Part shown: positions 1-6,929 of the stretch, one piece after another
Position numbering within the stretch: the first letter of the stretch is position 1
How the letters are laid out: every line of letters begins with the position of its first letter
NCBI GenBank assembly: GCA_002730475.1
Contig: PCAG01000047.1
Coordinates: forward strand, 1-7,642
Source: Spirochaetales bacterium
GTDB taxonomy: Bacteria; Desulfobacterota_D; UBA1144
Length of the DNA stretch: 7,642 nt
Reading direction: 5' to 3'
Notes under the pieces: model-generated
The model's database searches: none
Told to the model about the DNA's origin: nothing
What the model saw: the letters and a program-made list of their open reading frames with translations, nothing else
Translations under genes and position numbers: made by a program

Positions 1-190
1 TAATTTCTCTATACTATAAACTTTATTATTTCGGATTAATTCCATATAACTTTTATTGCACCATTTAATTTTTTGAATAAATTTTCATCGTGAAACTCTA
101 TATTGAGAGTTTTTCGAACATTTTTATTAACTATGTTTTCTGTATAATCACCAGCTCATTTTGTTTCATTTACCCTCTTCTCTTAGTCAT
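1..190 (-). pseudogene. broken or frameshifted partial gene at the left edge
   Basis: An ATG at 190 overlaps the TGA of the Hint gene (ATGA), as at other junctions here, but its frame stops after six codons (MTKRRG, stop at 170-172). The remainder looks coding when frames are joined. One frame reads VNETK, a TGA at 156-158, then AGDYTENIVNKNVRKTLNIE onward to an A6 run at 69-74. Another frame continues KFIQKIKWCNKSYMEL to the window edge without a stop. One extra G in the GGG run and one extra A in the A6 run would fuse these pieces, leaving only the TGA, which would be Trp (TGG) after one substitution. I do not recognise the product. It may be a decayed gene, a real gene damaged by sequencing indels, or non-coding sequence that looks coding by chance. 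The gene would continue beyond position 1. Confidence 0.4.
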
Positions 191-1677
191 TTTCCACCCG
201 CATTGTGGACTAATATATCTGAACTAAAATAAGTATCAACATCTTCCACATCCAATGAATAAAAAATAATACCTTCTTCATCATAATTTTCCTGAATATC
301 TACTATACTAATCTCATTACCATCTTTATCAAACAACTTATCGTCTGTATCTAATCTCCAATTTTGTATAAATTTGTAAGTTCCACTTCCTGCATTATTT
401 GCAAAAGCACTTCCAAATGTTGGACATATATATTCTTCATTATTACTACCACTAATTGTATAATAAAGTGGTGTAGTGGATACTCCACTACCAACTACAA
501 CTGAACCAGTCATAAAACTTCCTGATAAATCTGATGTTGAATAATTCAAAAAATTTGAAAATTCTTCTTCATCTGGAAGTCCAATTGGTTGAAATGATTT
601 AACCACATCACCTATTTGAACATCTTGAATCTGTTTTGTTGAGTCATCATACATACGAATTAAACTACCACTTGGTGTTGAAAGTCCTTGATGTGGTTTT
701 AATCTCCATACTGCCCAACCATCATCAGAAATATCATCATCTGCTAAAGTATCTACTGGTGGATATAATTTTGAGTGTTGTGAATTATAATATGAAAAGA
801 GAACTTTAGTATCTTCTGGTGTTAATAATAAAGAAACTCTACCTTGTGAAATATATTTTTGATTATTAGAATCAACACTACCCGAACTTATTATAAAATT
901 TTCATTAACATAACCAGATCCAGCAGTAGTTCTCAATGATAATAAATAAGATGAAGATTGTTCCGTTCCGATAGTATCTGCTCTATAACTATTTAAATAT
1001 AATTCTCCACCCATTGTAACTAGCATAGATGCATCACCTTGTGTAGTTTTCGTTACATAATCTGGCCAATCTCCAATACCATGTCCAATTGAAATTGATG
1101 ATGAATTAAAAGTAGGAATTAAACTTGAAGATACTGGTGAAGCAGATAATGTTGACCTAAACCTATCCTTATCAAATGAACTACTTACTATCTGATATAA
1201 TGTATCATCCGTGTGTTCAGGGTTATGTAAAAATAAATGAAAACTACCAGAAAACGAACCTGTACCTCTCATACTAAGATATTGTCTATTTGTAGGCGTA
1301 GTATTAAAAGAAGAACTAATATTAACATCTGCAAAACTTGAAGATATTATTCCTCGTTGTGATATTGGTGGATTTGTACCAAATCCATTTGAATAATCAC
1401 TACCATATATAATTACATTATCATAACTTTGAGTTGCAGCATATTGTGCTATATCTGGAAAAAAATTAGTAAACACTACAGATGAATAATTCATATTTGT
1501 ATTATTTTCAAAAAACTTAACTTCATTAGAACCACTTTCAATTGTGAAATCTAATCCAGCAATTATACCAGCTCTACTTAATGTAGGCCATCCACCTGCA
1601 CTGCCTGTTACATAGTTCCAAAATTCTTTTGCTTTACTATGTACATCATTTCTTTGATTATAATTAATCACATACAT
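187..1677 (-). CDS. virion-like serine-rich protein with C-terminal Hint domain
   Basis: A 496-aa protein in two parts. Residues 1-330 are rich in Ser, Gly and aromatics, with recurring SSS triplets (112-114, 121-123, 165-167, 183-185, 192-194, 241-243) and GSFSGSF at 140-146. I associate this texture with structural proteins of marine T4-like phages. Residues about 333-492 form a Hint domain. The block-A-like stretch is S333-TPSGSLI, then QIQDVQIGDVV, and the end is YSLDVEDVDTYF...ILVHN (471-492) before a four-residue tail AGGK. Hint domains cleave or splice through an N-terminal Cys/Ser, a TxxH motif and a terminal His-Asn. Here the nucleophile position is Ser333 and the TxxH position appears to be TDDK (444-447), so activity may be reduced. 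The ATG at 1677 lacks a well-placed ribosome site; AAGGAA lies 19 bases upstream and is better placed for the ATG at 1690 in another frame. The N-terminus may therefore be slightly longer. The role in the virion is inferred. Confidence 0.8.
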   Translation of the reverse strand: MYVINYNQRNDVHSKAKEFWNYVTGSAGGWPTLSRAGIIAGLDFTIESGSNEVKFFENNTNMNYSSVVFTNFFPDIAQYAATQSYDNVIIYGSDYSNGFGTNPPISQRGIISSSFADVNISSSFNTTPTNRQYLSMRGTGSFSGSFHLFLHNPEHTDDTLYQIVSSSFDKDRFRSTLSASPVSSSLIPTFNSSSISIGHGIGDWPDYVTKTTQGDASMLVTMGGELYLNSYRADTIGTEQSSSYLLSLRTTAGSGYVNENFIISSGSVDSNNQKYISQGRVSLLLTPEDTKVLFSYYNSQHSKLYPPVDTLADDDISDDGWAVWRLKPHQGLSTPSGSLIRMYDDSTKQIQDVQIGDVVKSFQPIGLPDEEEFSNFLNYSTSDLSGSFMTGSVVVGSGVSTTPLYYTISGSNNEEYICPTFGSAFANNAGSGTYKFIQNWRLDTDDKLFDKDGNEISIVDIQENYDEEGIIFYSLDVEDVDTYFSSDILVHNAGGK

Positions 1678-1690
1678 TTGTTAATGCCAT
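1664..1690 (-). other. 8-codon reading frame overlapping the Hint gene start
   Basis: ATG at 1690 reads MALTNVCD and stops at TAA 1664-1666, just inside the Hint gene. It, not the ATG at 1677, is correctly spaced from the AAGGAA site. Two readings are possible. It may be a short leader that loads ribosomes for re-initiation at 1677. Or it may be the true start of the Hint protein (MALTN joined to YVINYNQRN), separated by a one-base insertion or a two-base loss. The second seems slightly more likely, because MALTN is a natural-looking virion-protein start and no other leader function is evident. Confidence 0.4.
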
Positions 1691-1696
1691 TTAAAA

Positions 1697-1702
1697 TTCC
1701 TT
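1697..1702 (-). promoter_or_regulatory. ribosome binding site AAGGAA before the Hint gene
   Basis: AAGGAA sits six bases before the ATG at 1690 and 19 bases before the ATG at 1677. The spacing favours initiation at 1690, which is why the start of the Hint protein is uncertain. Confidence 0.55.
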
Positions 1703-1706
1703 GTCA

Positions 1707-1736
1707 ATCATAGAATATTTCAATAATAAATATCAA
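1707..1736 (-). promoter_or_regulatory. possible sigma70-like promoter before the Hint gene
   Basis: On the minus strand TTGATA (1736-1731) is followed after 18 bases by TATGAT (1712-1707); each box is one mismatch from consensus. It lies in the only sizeable gap between genes (1678-1754), where a virion gene could need separate expression. The predicted start of transcription would fall almost on the ribosome site, giving a very short leader, and AT-rich sequence yields such pairs by chance. No convincing terminator with a T-tract is visible in this gap. Confidence 0.25.
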
Positions 1737-1754
1737 GTGTCCAATAAATCAATT

Positions 1755-2093
1755 CTATAATTGTATTAAAACTGCTAAAAAACATAAAAATATTGATAGT
1801 CCAATCTTCCAAGTAATTGCCTCACCAATGAACATCCAAGTAAATAATGCAAATATTAATGTTCCCATAAAATGTGACATAATTTTGAAGAACCAAGCTT
1901 GATTTGAAAATGCAAAACTATATTTTACAGCGTATGCAAATAATAATCCAGTAGGAATTGCTGCTAACAATGCGGGTATAGGTGGTTTTGCCCATTTCCA
2001 TGCTAATTGACCAGTTTGCGTAACCCACGCCAAACTATATGCCGTTGCCATTAAAATAACTGTTAATATAAGATCACTGTTCCAATATCTCAT
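1755..2093 (-). CDS. small four-helix membrane protein, drug/metabolite-transporter-like
   Basis: A 112-aa, strongly hydrophobic protein with four likely membrane helices at about residues 8-25, 37-55, 67-88 and 94-112. The Gly-Glu pair at 90-91 before the last helix (MFIGEAITWKIG) resembles the end of small-multidrug-resistance and EamA-type transporters, where one four-helix unit works as a dimer. I recall similar short proteins in marine T4-like phage genomes, but cannot confirm a family. The start ATG at 2093 lies two bases after the TAA of the TonB-dependent receptor gene, with AGG eight bases upstream, so the two are probably translated from one message. Its position next to an outer-membrane receptor would fit an inner-membrane transport role, but the substrate and even transport activity are inference. 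Confidence 0.7.
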   Translation of the reverse strand: MRYWNSDLILTVILMATAYSLAWVTQTGQLAWKWAKPPIPALLAAIPTGLLFAYAVKYSFAFSNQAWFFKIMSHFMGTLIFALFTWMFIGEAITWKIGLSIFLCFLAVLIQL

Positions 2094-2095
2094 AA

Positions 2096-4423
2096 TTAAA
2101 ACCTATAAGATAATGAAAATGTAGAACTTCGTGGTGTTCCAGTTTGAAATCCCCAACTACTTGCACTTGACCAATATTCTGTATTCAATAAATTATGAAC
2201 TTGTAACTGTACATCGAGATTTTTAGATACACCATATTTAATTGATAAATCAATAAGGAAACTTGATGGTAATGTTGCAGAATCTTCTGTAGATACCCAC
2301 TCACCATTCTCATCATTATGTCCATCAACCGAAACTTCAGAATTATTTTCCATAATATAAATGTCATCATAATATCTCGAAGAAACTACTACAGTTAAAT
2401 CTTTCCATTTATATGAAAGATTACCACTCAATATAGTTTGTGGAAATCCAGTTTCATACCTTGTATCACCAATGGTTGAATCTACATCAAAACCATATAG
2501 TATACTTCTACCTTCTTCTCCAAATGGTGTTCCCCAAACATTCTTAGACTTTGAATAATTTAAGTTCAATGCTAATCCATATGGAAGTTCTAATGTGGTA
2601 TATAACTCTATTCCACTATAATTGGCATCACCTATTGGAATATATTTTCTTCCCTGATAATCATAATCATCAGTATTAGCCATCTCTGGATTTACAACCA
2701 ACATATTCTTACCACTAAAATCTATATTATATATATTCAATCCACTATTCTTATATTTAACTCCAAATTCAGTATCAATTGCTTCTTCTAAAGTTATACC
2801 TTCCTTTGGTTTACCATAATTAAACATTGCCCGTATTCGTGGTTCATTTTCTGTTTTCGATACACTCAACCTTGTTGATAAATCGTTATTATGTGTATAG
2901 ACTACTCCAAGTTTAGGTGACCAACTTGTAAATTTCTTATCCCAAGTAATAAGTTTACCAGTAGTATTATTAGTACTAATCATATTTTCTTCTACTTCAT
3001 AAGTAATACTTGAACGTTGTAAATCAGCCAATACAGAAAATTTACCAATATTTTGTAAATACCTAACAAAAAAACTTGATTGTGGTTTGTATGTAGTAAA
3101 ATCCCAAATCTTCCCACCTTCAGGAAATCCAGTTGGAACTCCACCAATATTATAATAATATTCATCTCCACCAAAACCATTATTAATATATGCCTTATGG
3201 TCTGATATCCAAACTCTATTATCAAATCCAGCATATATTTTACTATCCTTATTGAGTGTCTTTGATAAAGTAAGTACTTGACCAAATTGTTTATGGTCAA
3301 CCCAACTTGTATATTGATGTAAATTAGGATACCAAGGGGCACCTGCATTTACTGATTCATAACTCATTAACCCATTTTCATCTTTACTAACAAAATAAAA
3401 CTTATCCAATAGTGCTAAAAATCCATTACCCCAAGAATAATGTAAATCATTATTTAACTCAACACCATTATCAAAAGTATAACTATGGTGTAATTCTAAC
3501 ATTGGTTTATGATAAGCATTATTATCTAAACTTGACCTTCCACCTGCATTAATAAAACTACCAACACTATTTGATGTTCCACCTTTTGCAAACCCAACAA
3601 CATCACTTAAAGTCAAATAGGATTCTGAATCTGGTACATCTAATGTGCTAACTTGAACGTTTCCACTATAATTTCTACCATACTTAGCAAAAGTAGATGG
3701 TGATTGACCATAAAATCCAAGTGTATTAAGTGCAGGTGAACCATGAAATACCAATCTCAAATTGTGTCCTTTGTAATTAGTTCTGACTGAAAGATAATAT
3801 GCTAAAGACTCAAAATAAGAACCTACTTTATACCCATAATCACGAAGATATGTAAATCTTGTAGTATAATTCTCAGCTGTCTTATTAACACTAAACTTTA
3901 AATTACGAGAATCTCCATTCCAAGTAGAATAACCAAAATTAGTTTCTGGTTTATCAGAATCATCAGTAATTATATGAACACTACCACCAAGATTACCAAG
4001 TCCATATAAAGATGAACTAACTCCTCGTTGAACTTGAATTTTATTTGTTGATTGAGATGTTGATCCCCAATTTGACCACCAAACCTTTTTAGAAGTTGGA
4101 TCATTTATAGGAATATTGTTTATAGATACAGAAAGTCTTTGTTCGTCAAAACCTCTTACCCATAAATTAGTTTGAGATTTAACTCCCAAGTCATTTCTAA
4201 TATAAACACCTGGAACATTTGACAAATGATATGCTAAGTCTTGTCCCTCAAAAGTTTCAATCTGTTCTTTATTAATATCTGTATATGATACTGGTGTATT
4301 TGCCTTAGCAATATTATAATCACCAACTACAACAATCGTATCACCAACGAAATCACTATCCCACACTATTACTGTCTGTGAATATCCCACACTCATTAAT
4401 ATCGCAATCAATAACTTCTTCAT
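2096..4423 (-). CDS. TonB-dependent outer-membrane receptor
   Basis: A 775-aa receptor of normal full length. A short signal peptide (MKKLLIAILMSVGYS, cleavage probably before Gln16) is followed by a TonB-box-like DTIVVVG at 28-34. A plug domain spans about 41-155 with the typical VRGFDEQRLSV (89-99), NNIPINDP (102-109), WWSNW (115-119) and QVQRGVSSSLYGLGNLGGSV (130-149). A 22-strand-type barrel follows, ending in SLSYRF with the C-terminal Phe used for outer-membrane insertion. Such proteins import siderophores, vitamins, sugars or metals using TonB-ExbBD energy. The WSNW plug resembles receptors from Bacteroidota and related marine groups; the substrate cannot be told. A longer frame opens at 4465, but the ATG at 4423 has AAGGAG five bases upstream, starts the signal peptide, and overlaps the deaminase stop as TAATG. 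No TonB, ExbB or ExbD gene is in the window, so host energisation would be needed. Its presence beside a phage-like virion gene is unexpected. Confidence 0.93.
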   Translation of the reverse strand: MKKLLIAILMSVGYSQTVIVWDSDFVGDTIVVVGDYNIAKANTPVSYTDINKEQIETFEGQDLAYHLSNVPGVYIRNDLGVKSQTNLWVRGFDEQRLSVSINNIPINDPTSKKVWWSNWGSTSQSTNKIQVQRGVSSSLYGLGNLGGSVHIITDDSDKPETNFGYSTWNGDSRNLKFSVNKTAENYTTRFTYLRDYGYKVGSYFESLAYYLSVRTNYKGHNLRLVFHGSPALNTLGFYGQSPSTFAKYGRNYSGNVQVSTLDVPDSESYLTLSDVVGFAKGGTSNSVGSFINAGGRSSLDNNAYHKPMLELHHSYTFDNGVELNNDLHYSWGNGFLALLDKFYFVSKDENGLMSYESVNAGAPWYPNLHQYTSWVDHKQFGQVLTLSKTLNKDSKIYAGFDNRVWISDHKAYINNGFGGDEYYYNIGGVPTGFPEGGKIWDFTTYKPQSSFFVRYLQNIGKFSVLADLQRSSITYEVEENMISTNNTTGKLITWDKKFTSWSPKLGVVYTHNNDLSTRLSVSKTENEPRIRAMFNYGKPKEGITLEEAIDTEFGVKYKNSGLNIYNIDFSGKNMLVVNPEMANTDDYDYQGRKYIPIGDANYSGIELYTTLELPYGLALNLNYSKSKNVWGTPFGEEGRSILYGFDVDSTIGDTRYETGFPQTILSGNLSYKWKDLTVVVSSRYYDDIYIMENNSEVSVDGHNDENGEWVSTEDSATLPSSFLIDLSIKYGVSKNLDVQLQVHNLLNTEYWSSASSWGFQTGTPRSSTFSLSYRF

Positions 4424-4851
4424 TATTTCTCCTTGTTCATTTTTGTTTTTAATAAAATTAAACATTCACTTTCCATGAAATTTTCTATCACTTCTACATT
4501 CCAATTAAAAGTTTTAAAAATATTATTACATTTCATAGAAGAATTCTCATATCCTATTCCATAAATTACTTTTTTTATTTTACTATATCCTATCATTCCA
4601 GAACACATTGGACATGGTTCATGTGTAGTATATAACTCACAATCTATCAGCAATCTACTATTAATATACTTAGATGCAAGTTTCATTGCGTTAATTTCTG
4701 AATGACAGCTTACATCTCCCATTTCTAATACTTTACTATAACTCTCTCCAACTATTTCATCATTCAATACAATAACTGTTCCAACTTGTATCACATCCTT
4801 TGATTTCACTGCGTTATTAATTGCAATTTCCATATATCTTCTATCAGTCAT
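4423..4851 (-). CDS. zinc-dependent cytidine/guanine deaminase-like protein
   Basis: A 142-aa protein of the cytidine deaminase-like superfamily. The zinc site is complete: His50 and catalytic Glu52 in CHSEINA (49-55), and Cys80 and Cys83 in EPCPMCSG (78-85). These enzymes hydrolyse an amino group from cytosine, adenine or guanine, free or in nucleotides or tRNA. YTTHEPCPMC and the nearby KKVIYG resemble the TadA/guanine-deaminase branch more than classical phage dCMP deaminase, but I cannot fix the substrate. A TTG-start frame reaches 4887, but the ATG at 4851 matches the family's usual N-terminus (MTDRRYMEIAINNA). It overlaps the acetyltransferase stop by eight bases (ATGACTGA). The stop overlaps the receptor start. 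In the canonical motif the second residue is Ala (HAE); here it is Ser, a change seen as tolerable. It could act on nucleotides, or on a small molecule made by the adjacent enzymes. Confidence 0.85.
   Translation of the reverse strand: MTDRRYMEIAINNAVKSKDVIQVGTVIVLNDEIVGESYSKVLEMGDVSCHSEINAMKLASKYINSRLLIDCELYTTHEPCPMCSGMIGYSKIKKVIYGIGYENSSMKCNNIFKTFNWNVEVIENFMESECLILLKTKMNKEK
4429..4434 (-). promoter_or_regulatory. ribosome binding site AAGGAG for the TonB-dependent receptor
   Basis: AAGGAG lies inside the last codons of the deaminase gene, five bases before the ATG at 4423. It decides the receptor start over the upstream in-frame ATG at 4465 and suggests efficient, coupled translation. Confidence 0.8.
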
Positions 4852-5452
4852 CAATAAATAAAACCTGTGTTTCAACTTCAATTCCAACTGTATTCCTTAA
4901 CAGAGAAATAGCTGATTTATTCCACCCTTCTGTATGCCACATTAGTTTTTTATAACCCATATCATACAACCTACGAGGCCTTTCAGATTTAAACCATTTT
5001 GAAAAAGTGTTTCCTCTATATTTAGACTCTAAATACAAGTTAAGCCCATAAATCTCGTTTTTATGAATATAAATATCAGTTACTTTTCTTAACTCTTCTT
5101 TTTTTCTGGGATTATATATTAATCCTCCCGTATTGTTAAAATAAATAGAAACTTTATCTAATATATTCCAACCCCATCCTATAATGTCATCTTTATATTC
5201 CACCACCCAAAATTGAAAATTATCATTATTTAATCTCCACTTTGCCTCATCAATGTCCCACATACCATGATATTCTATTCTATTTTCTTTATTAAATTCG
5301 GAATTAAATAAATATAATGCCCTTTGTAATTTAATTTCATATTCCTCATTTATTTCCGTAATCATTTTGAGTTCCACACCGTCAAATTTTTCTTCATCCA
5401 AACATTTATATTCTTTCAAATCCAATACACATTTTAAAACTTTAAGTTTCAT
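4844..5452 (-). CDS. GNAT-family N-acetyltransferase-like protein
   Basis: A 202-aa protein with the layout of GNAT acyltransferases, which move an acyl group from acyl-CoA (or acyl carrier) to an amine. Visible elements are the beta strand and turn FWVVEYKDDIIGWGWNI (81-97), the acyl-CoA-binding segment LNLYLESKYRGNTFSKWF (137-154) with Arg145-Gly146, and the C-terminal NKSAISLLRNTVGIEVE (178-194), which matches the family's N..A..L....G.. helix. The R/QxxGxG loop is degenerate: the second Gly is Thr148. About 60 N-terminal residues are not recognised. The ATG at 5452 overlaps the adenylase stop (ATGA), so the two proteins are probably made together. That pairing would suit an adenylase that supplies an activated acid and a GNAT that transfers it, but no direct evidence shows this. 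The substrate is unknown. Confidence 0.7.
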   Translation of the reverse strand: MKLKVLKCVLDLKEYKCLDEEKFDGVELKMITEINEEYEIKLQRALYLFNSEFNKENRIEYHGMWDIDEAKWRLNNDNFQFWVVEYKDDIIGWGWNILDKVSIYFNNTGGLIYNPRKKEELRKVTDIYIHKNEIYGLNLYLESKYRGNTFSKWFKSERPRRLYDMGYKKLMWHTEGWNKSAISLLRNTVGIEVETQVLFIDD

Positions 5453-6333
5453 AAATGATTCACCACTTTGGGAACACGAGATATAAATTTATATCCACCA
5501 TCTACTCTTTCCCAAATATCTTTAGTATTGAACCATCCACTCGTCCTCTCCTCACCTAAATATCCCAACATAAGACCTGGTCCTTTTACTAATAATTCAC
5601 TTTTATAGTTCAACTTAACATCATAATCTTTATGTGGATTCATAATCAATGTATTTTTACCTGTCATACCTGGCATTAAAACTTCTGTCATAGACCAACT
5701 ACACCACCAATCACCACCACATTGTTCTTTAAACTTATTAACATGATATTGGTCAACAAAATCCGAACCCATGGTTGTCCTTGCACCATCAAAATCTTCA
5801 GTACCATCTAACATATCATTCATCTTTGGTGTCATTGGAATCATTGTAAATTCATGCTTATTAATTGTAGATGGATTCCATTTCTCTATTATAAATCTTG
5901 CTCCAGATAAAATCGCTGGAATTGTTATCATTAAAGGTGCTACCGCATTAGGTAATTCGGGACAATAAACAAAATCATCTTCTGTATATTCCCACTCTTT
6001 AATAGATTCTAAAACACACCATTCAATACTACTCCATGAATGAGTAACAAATTTACTTTTACCCGTTGTTCCAGATGTAGAATAAACTGCTGCAATGTCG
6101 TCTGTTAAATATTTAGTTTTAGACTCTATCTCATCAAGGTGGTGTTGTTCTATATTAAATGATACAGGAATATATGTTGTGTTAGTTTTATAACACGCAA
6201 AGAAATCAATCACATAATCCATTCTCTCTTCAGATTTAGATATAAGGTATGTTCCACCTAACTGTTCTGCACGTTTATCTATATGATTGATTATTTCAGG
6301 ATTAACATTCTGTAACATTTCATATAATATCAT
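5449..6333 (-). CDS. compact AMP-binding adenylase (ANL-type) lacking the C-terminal subdomain
   Basis: A 294-aa relative of acyl-CoA synthetases and NRPS adenylation domains, which activate carboxylates with ATP. Core motifs are in order: TYIPV (53-57), the P-loop-like YSTSGTTGKSK (84-94, A3), WSMTE (213-217, A5), GPGLMLGYLG (251-260, A6), GWFNTKDIW (266-274, A7, with Lys in place of the usual Gly in TGD but Asp272 kept) and FISRVPK (283-289, A8, Arg286). The protein stops at the hinge: the roughly 100-residue C-terminal subdomain with the catalytic A10 lysine is absent, and the N-terminus is also short against the usual 500 or more residues. It may still form acyl-adenylates weakly, pass them to a partner, or be a binding protein. 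ATG 6333 overlaps the sulfotransferase stop (ATGA), and its own stop overlaps the GNAT start. No frame continuing the missing subdomain is evident downstream. Confidence 0.85.
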   Translation of the reverse strand: MILYEMLQNVNPEIINHIDKRAEQLGGTYLISKSEERMDYVIDFFACYKTNTTYIPVSFNIEQHHLDEIESKTKYLTDDIAAVYSTSGTTGKSKFVTHSWSSIEWCVLESIKEWEYTEDDFVYCPELPNAVAPLMITIPAILSGARFIIEKWNPSTINKHEFTMIPMTPKMNDMLDGTEDFDGARTTMGSDFVDQYHVNKFKEQCGGDWWCSWSMTEVLMPGMTGKNTLIMNPHKDYDVKLNYKSELLVKGPGLMLGYLGEERTSGWFNTKDIWERVDGGYKFISRVPKVVNHL

Positions 6334-6929
6334 AATTTCTCTATTTTACTTTTGTTTTCGTGTGGAAATTCCATATCGGGTATAGGTTTATTTAAAAATT
6401 TACATAATTTTTCCCAACCATCTCCATCATCACAAATATTCATATCTAAATAATCTATATTTTTCTTATTTAAAAATCTTATATTACTATCATGTTTAAA
6501 TTTAGTCCTACCTTTCATCCACTCCTTCTGATATTCTGGATAATTTCTAAATACTTCTTCATCACCAACACCTAACCAATTCCATGTATTTTTATTCCCA
6601 TTTTTAATATCTCTAACTTTAGCCCGTAATGCAGAATCCACATAATCATCTAAATTTTTAGTCAAACTAATATACTTTGCATCTGGATATTCATCTACAA
6701 TATGACTAAAGACTGTAGGTTCATAGATAGGATAATCCAAATAACAATCATATTTATCAATTCCATCTAATATTCCCATACCAAGTTCTAAATTATTAGA
6801 AAATTTCATTAAGATTTCCATAAAATTATTACTTCCAATATGTAACACACTATACCCTAAAATTTGTAATGATTGGGATAAACTTACAGTTCCAGTTTTA
6901 TTATATCCTAATACAAATATCTTACTCAT
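6330..6929 (-). CDS. small sulfotransferase-family protein
   Basis: A 199-aa P-loop protein resembling the bacterial Sulfotransfer_4-type family. These enzymes move sulfate from PAPS to a hydroxyl or amine. The 5'-phosphosulfate loop is FVLGYNKTGTVSLSQSL (5-21), with K11, T12, G13 and T14. The 3'-phosphate site is seen in KYISLTKNLDDYVDS (85-99), where Lys91 takes the place of the usual Arg and Ser99 is kept. The C-terminal WEKLCKFLNKPIPDMEFPH (172-190) is the family's characteristic ending before a conserved Asn. An upstream in-frame ATG exists at 6944. I chose 6929 because MSKIFVLGYNKTG begins at the first strand as is usual, and because its ATGAGTAA overlap with the preceding stop mirrors the deaminase junction. 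The acceptor is unknown: a surface glycan, lipid, or small molecule are all possible. PAPS would come from the host. Confidence 0.82.
   Translation of the reverse strand: MSKIFVLGYNKTGTVSLSQSLQILGYSVLHIGSNNFMEILMKFSNNLELGMGILDGIDKYDCYLDYPIYEPTVFSHIVDEYPDAKYISLTKNLDDYVDSALRAKVRDIKNGNKNTWNWLGVGDEEVFRNYPEYQKEWMKGRTKFKHDSNIRFLNKKNIDYLDMNICDDGDGWEKLCKFLNKPIPDMEFPHENKSKIEKL

Noticed and set aside
1..190. Reassignment of TGA to tryptophan in this genome
   Set aside because: Only one in-frame TGA would benefit (156-158), and several intact genes here end at TGA with a properly overlapping next start, so TGA works as a stop.
1711..1736. AT-rich imperfect inverted repeat (GATATTT/AAATATT) as a terminator after the membrane-protein gene
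   Set aside because: The stem is about six A-T pairs, with no G-C clamp and no T-tract in the minus-strand direction.
2185..2370. 61-codon minus-strand frame inside the receptor gene
   Set aside because: It is a shifted reading of the receptor's conserved C-terminal barrel; its Met- and Ile-rich composition is typical of an out-of-frame shadow.
2992..3348. 118-codon minus-strand frame inside the receptor gene
   Set aside because: It overlaps barrel-coding sequence in another frame. Its hydrophobic, Ile/Tyr-rich translation comes from the AT-rich codons of the receptor and it has no ribosome site.
4424..4465. A longer receptor start at ATG 4465
   Set aside because: It would put 14 polar residues before the signal peptide and use deaminase-coding sequence, whereas ATG 4423 has an ideal AAGGAG and the TAATG junction.
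5771..5968. 65-codon open frame on the plus strand
   Set aside because: It lies wholly inside the adenylase gene, which has clear family motifs, and its translation shows no recognisable features. It is an antisense shadow.
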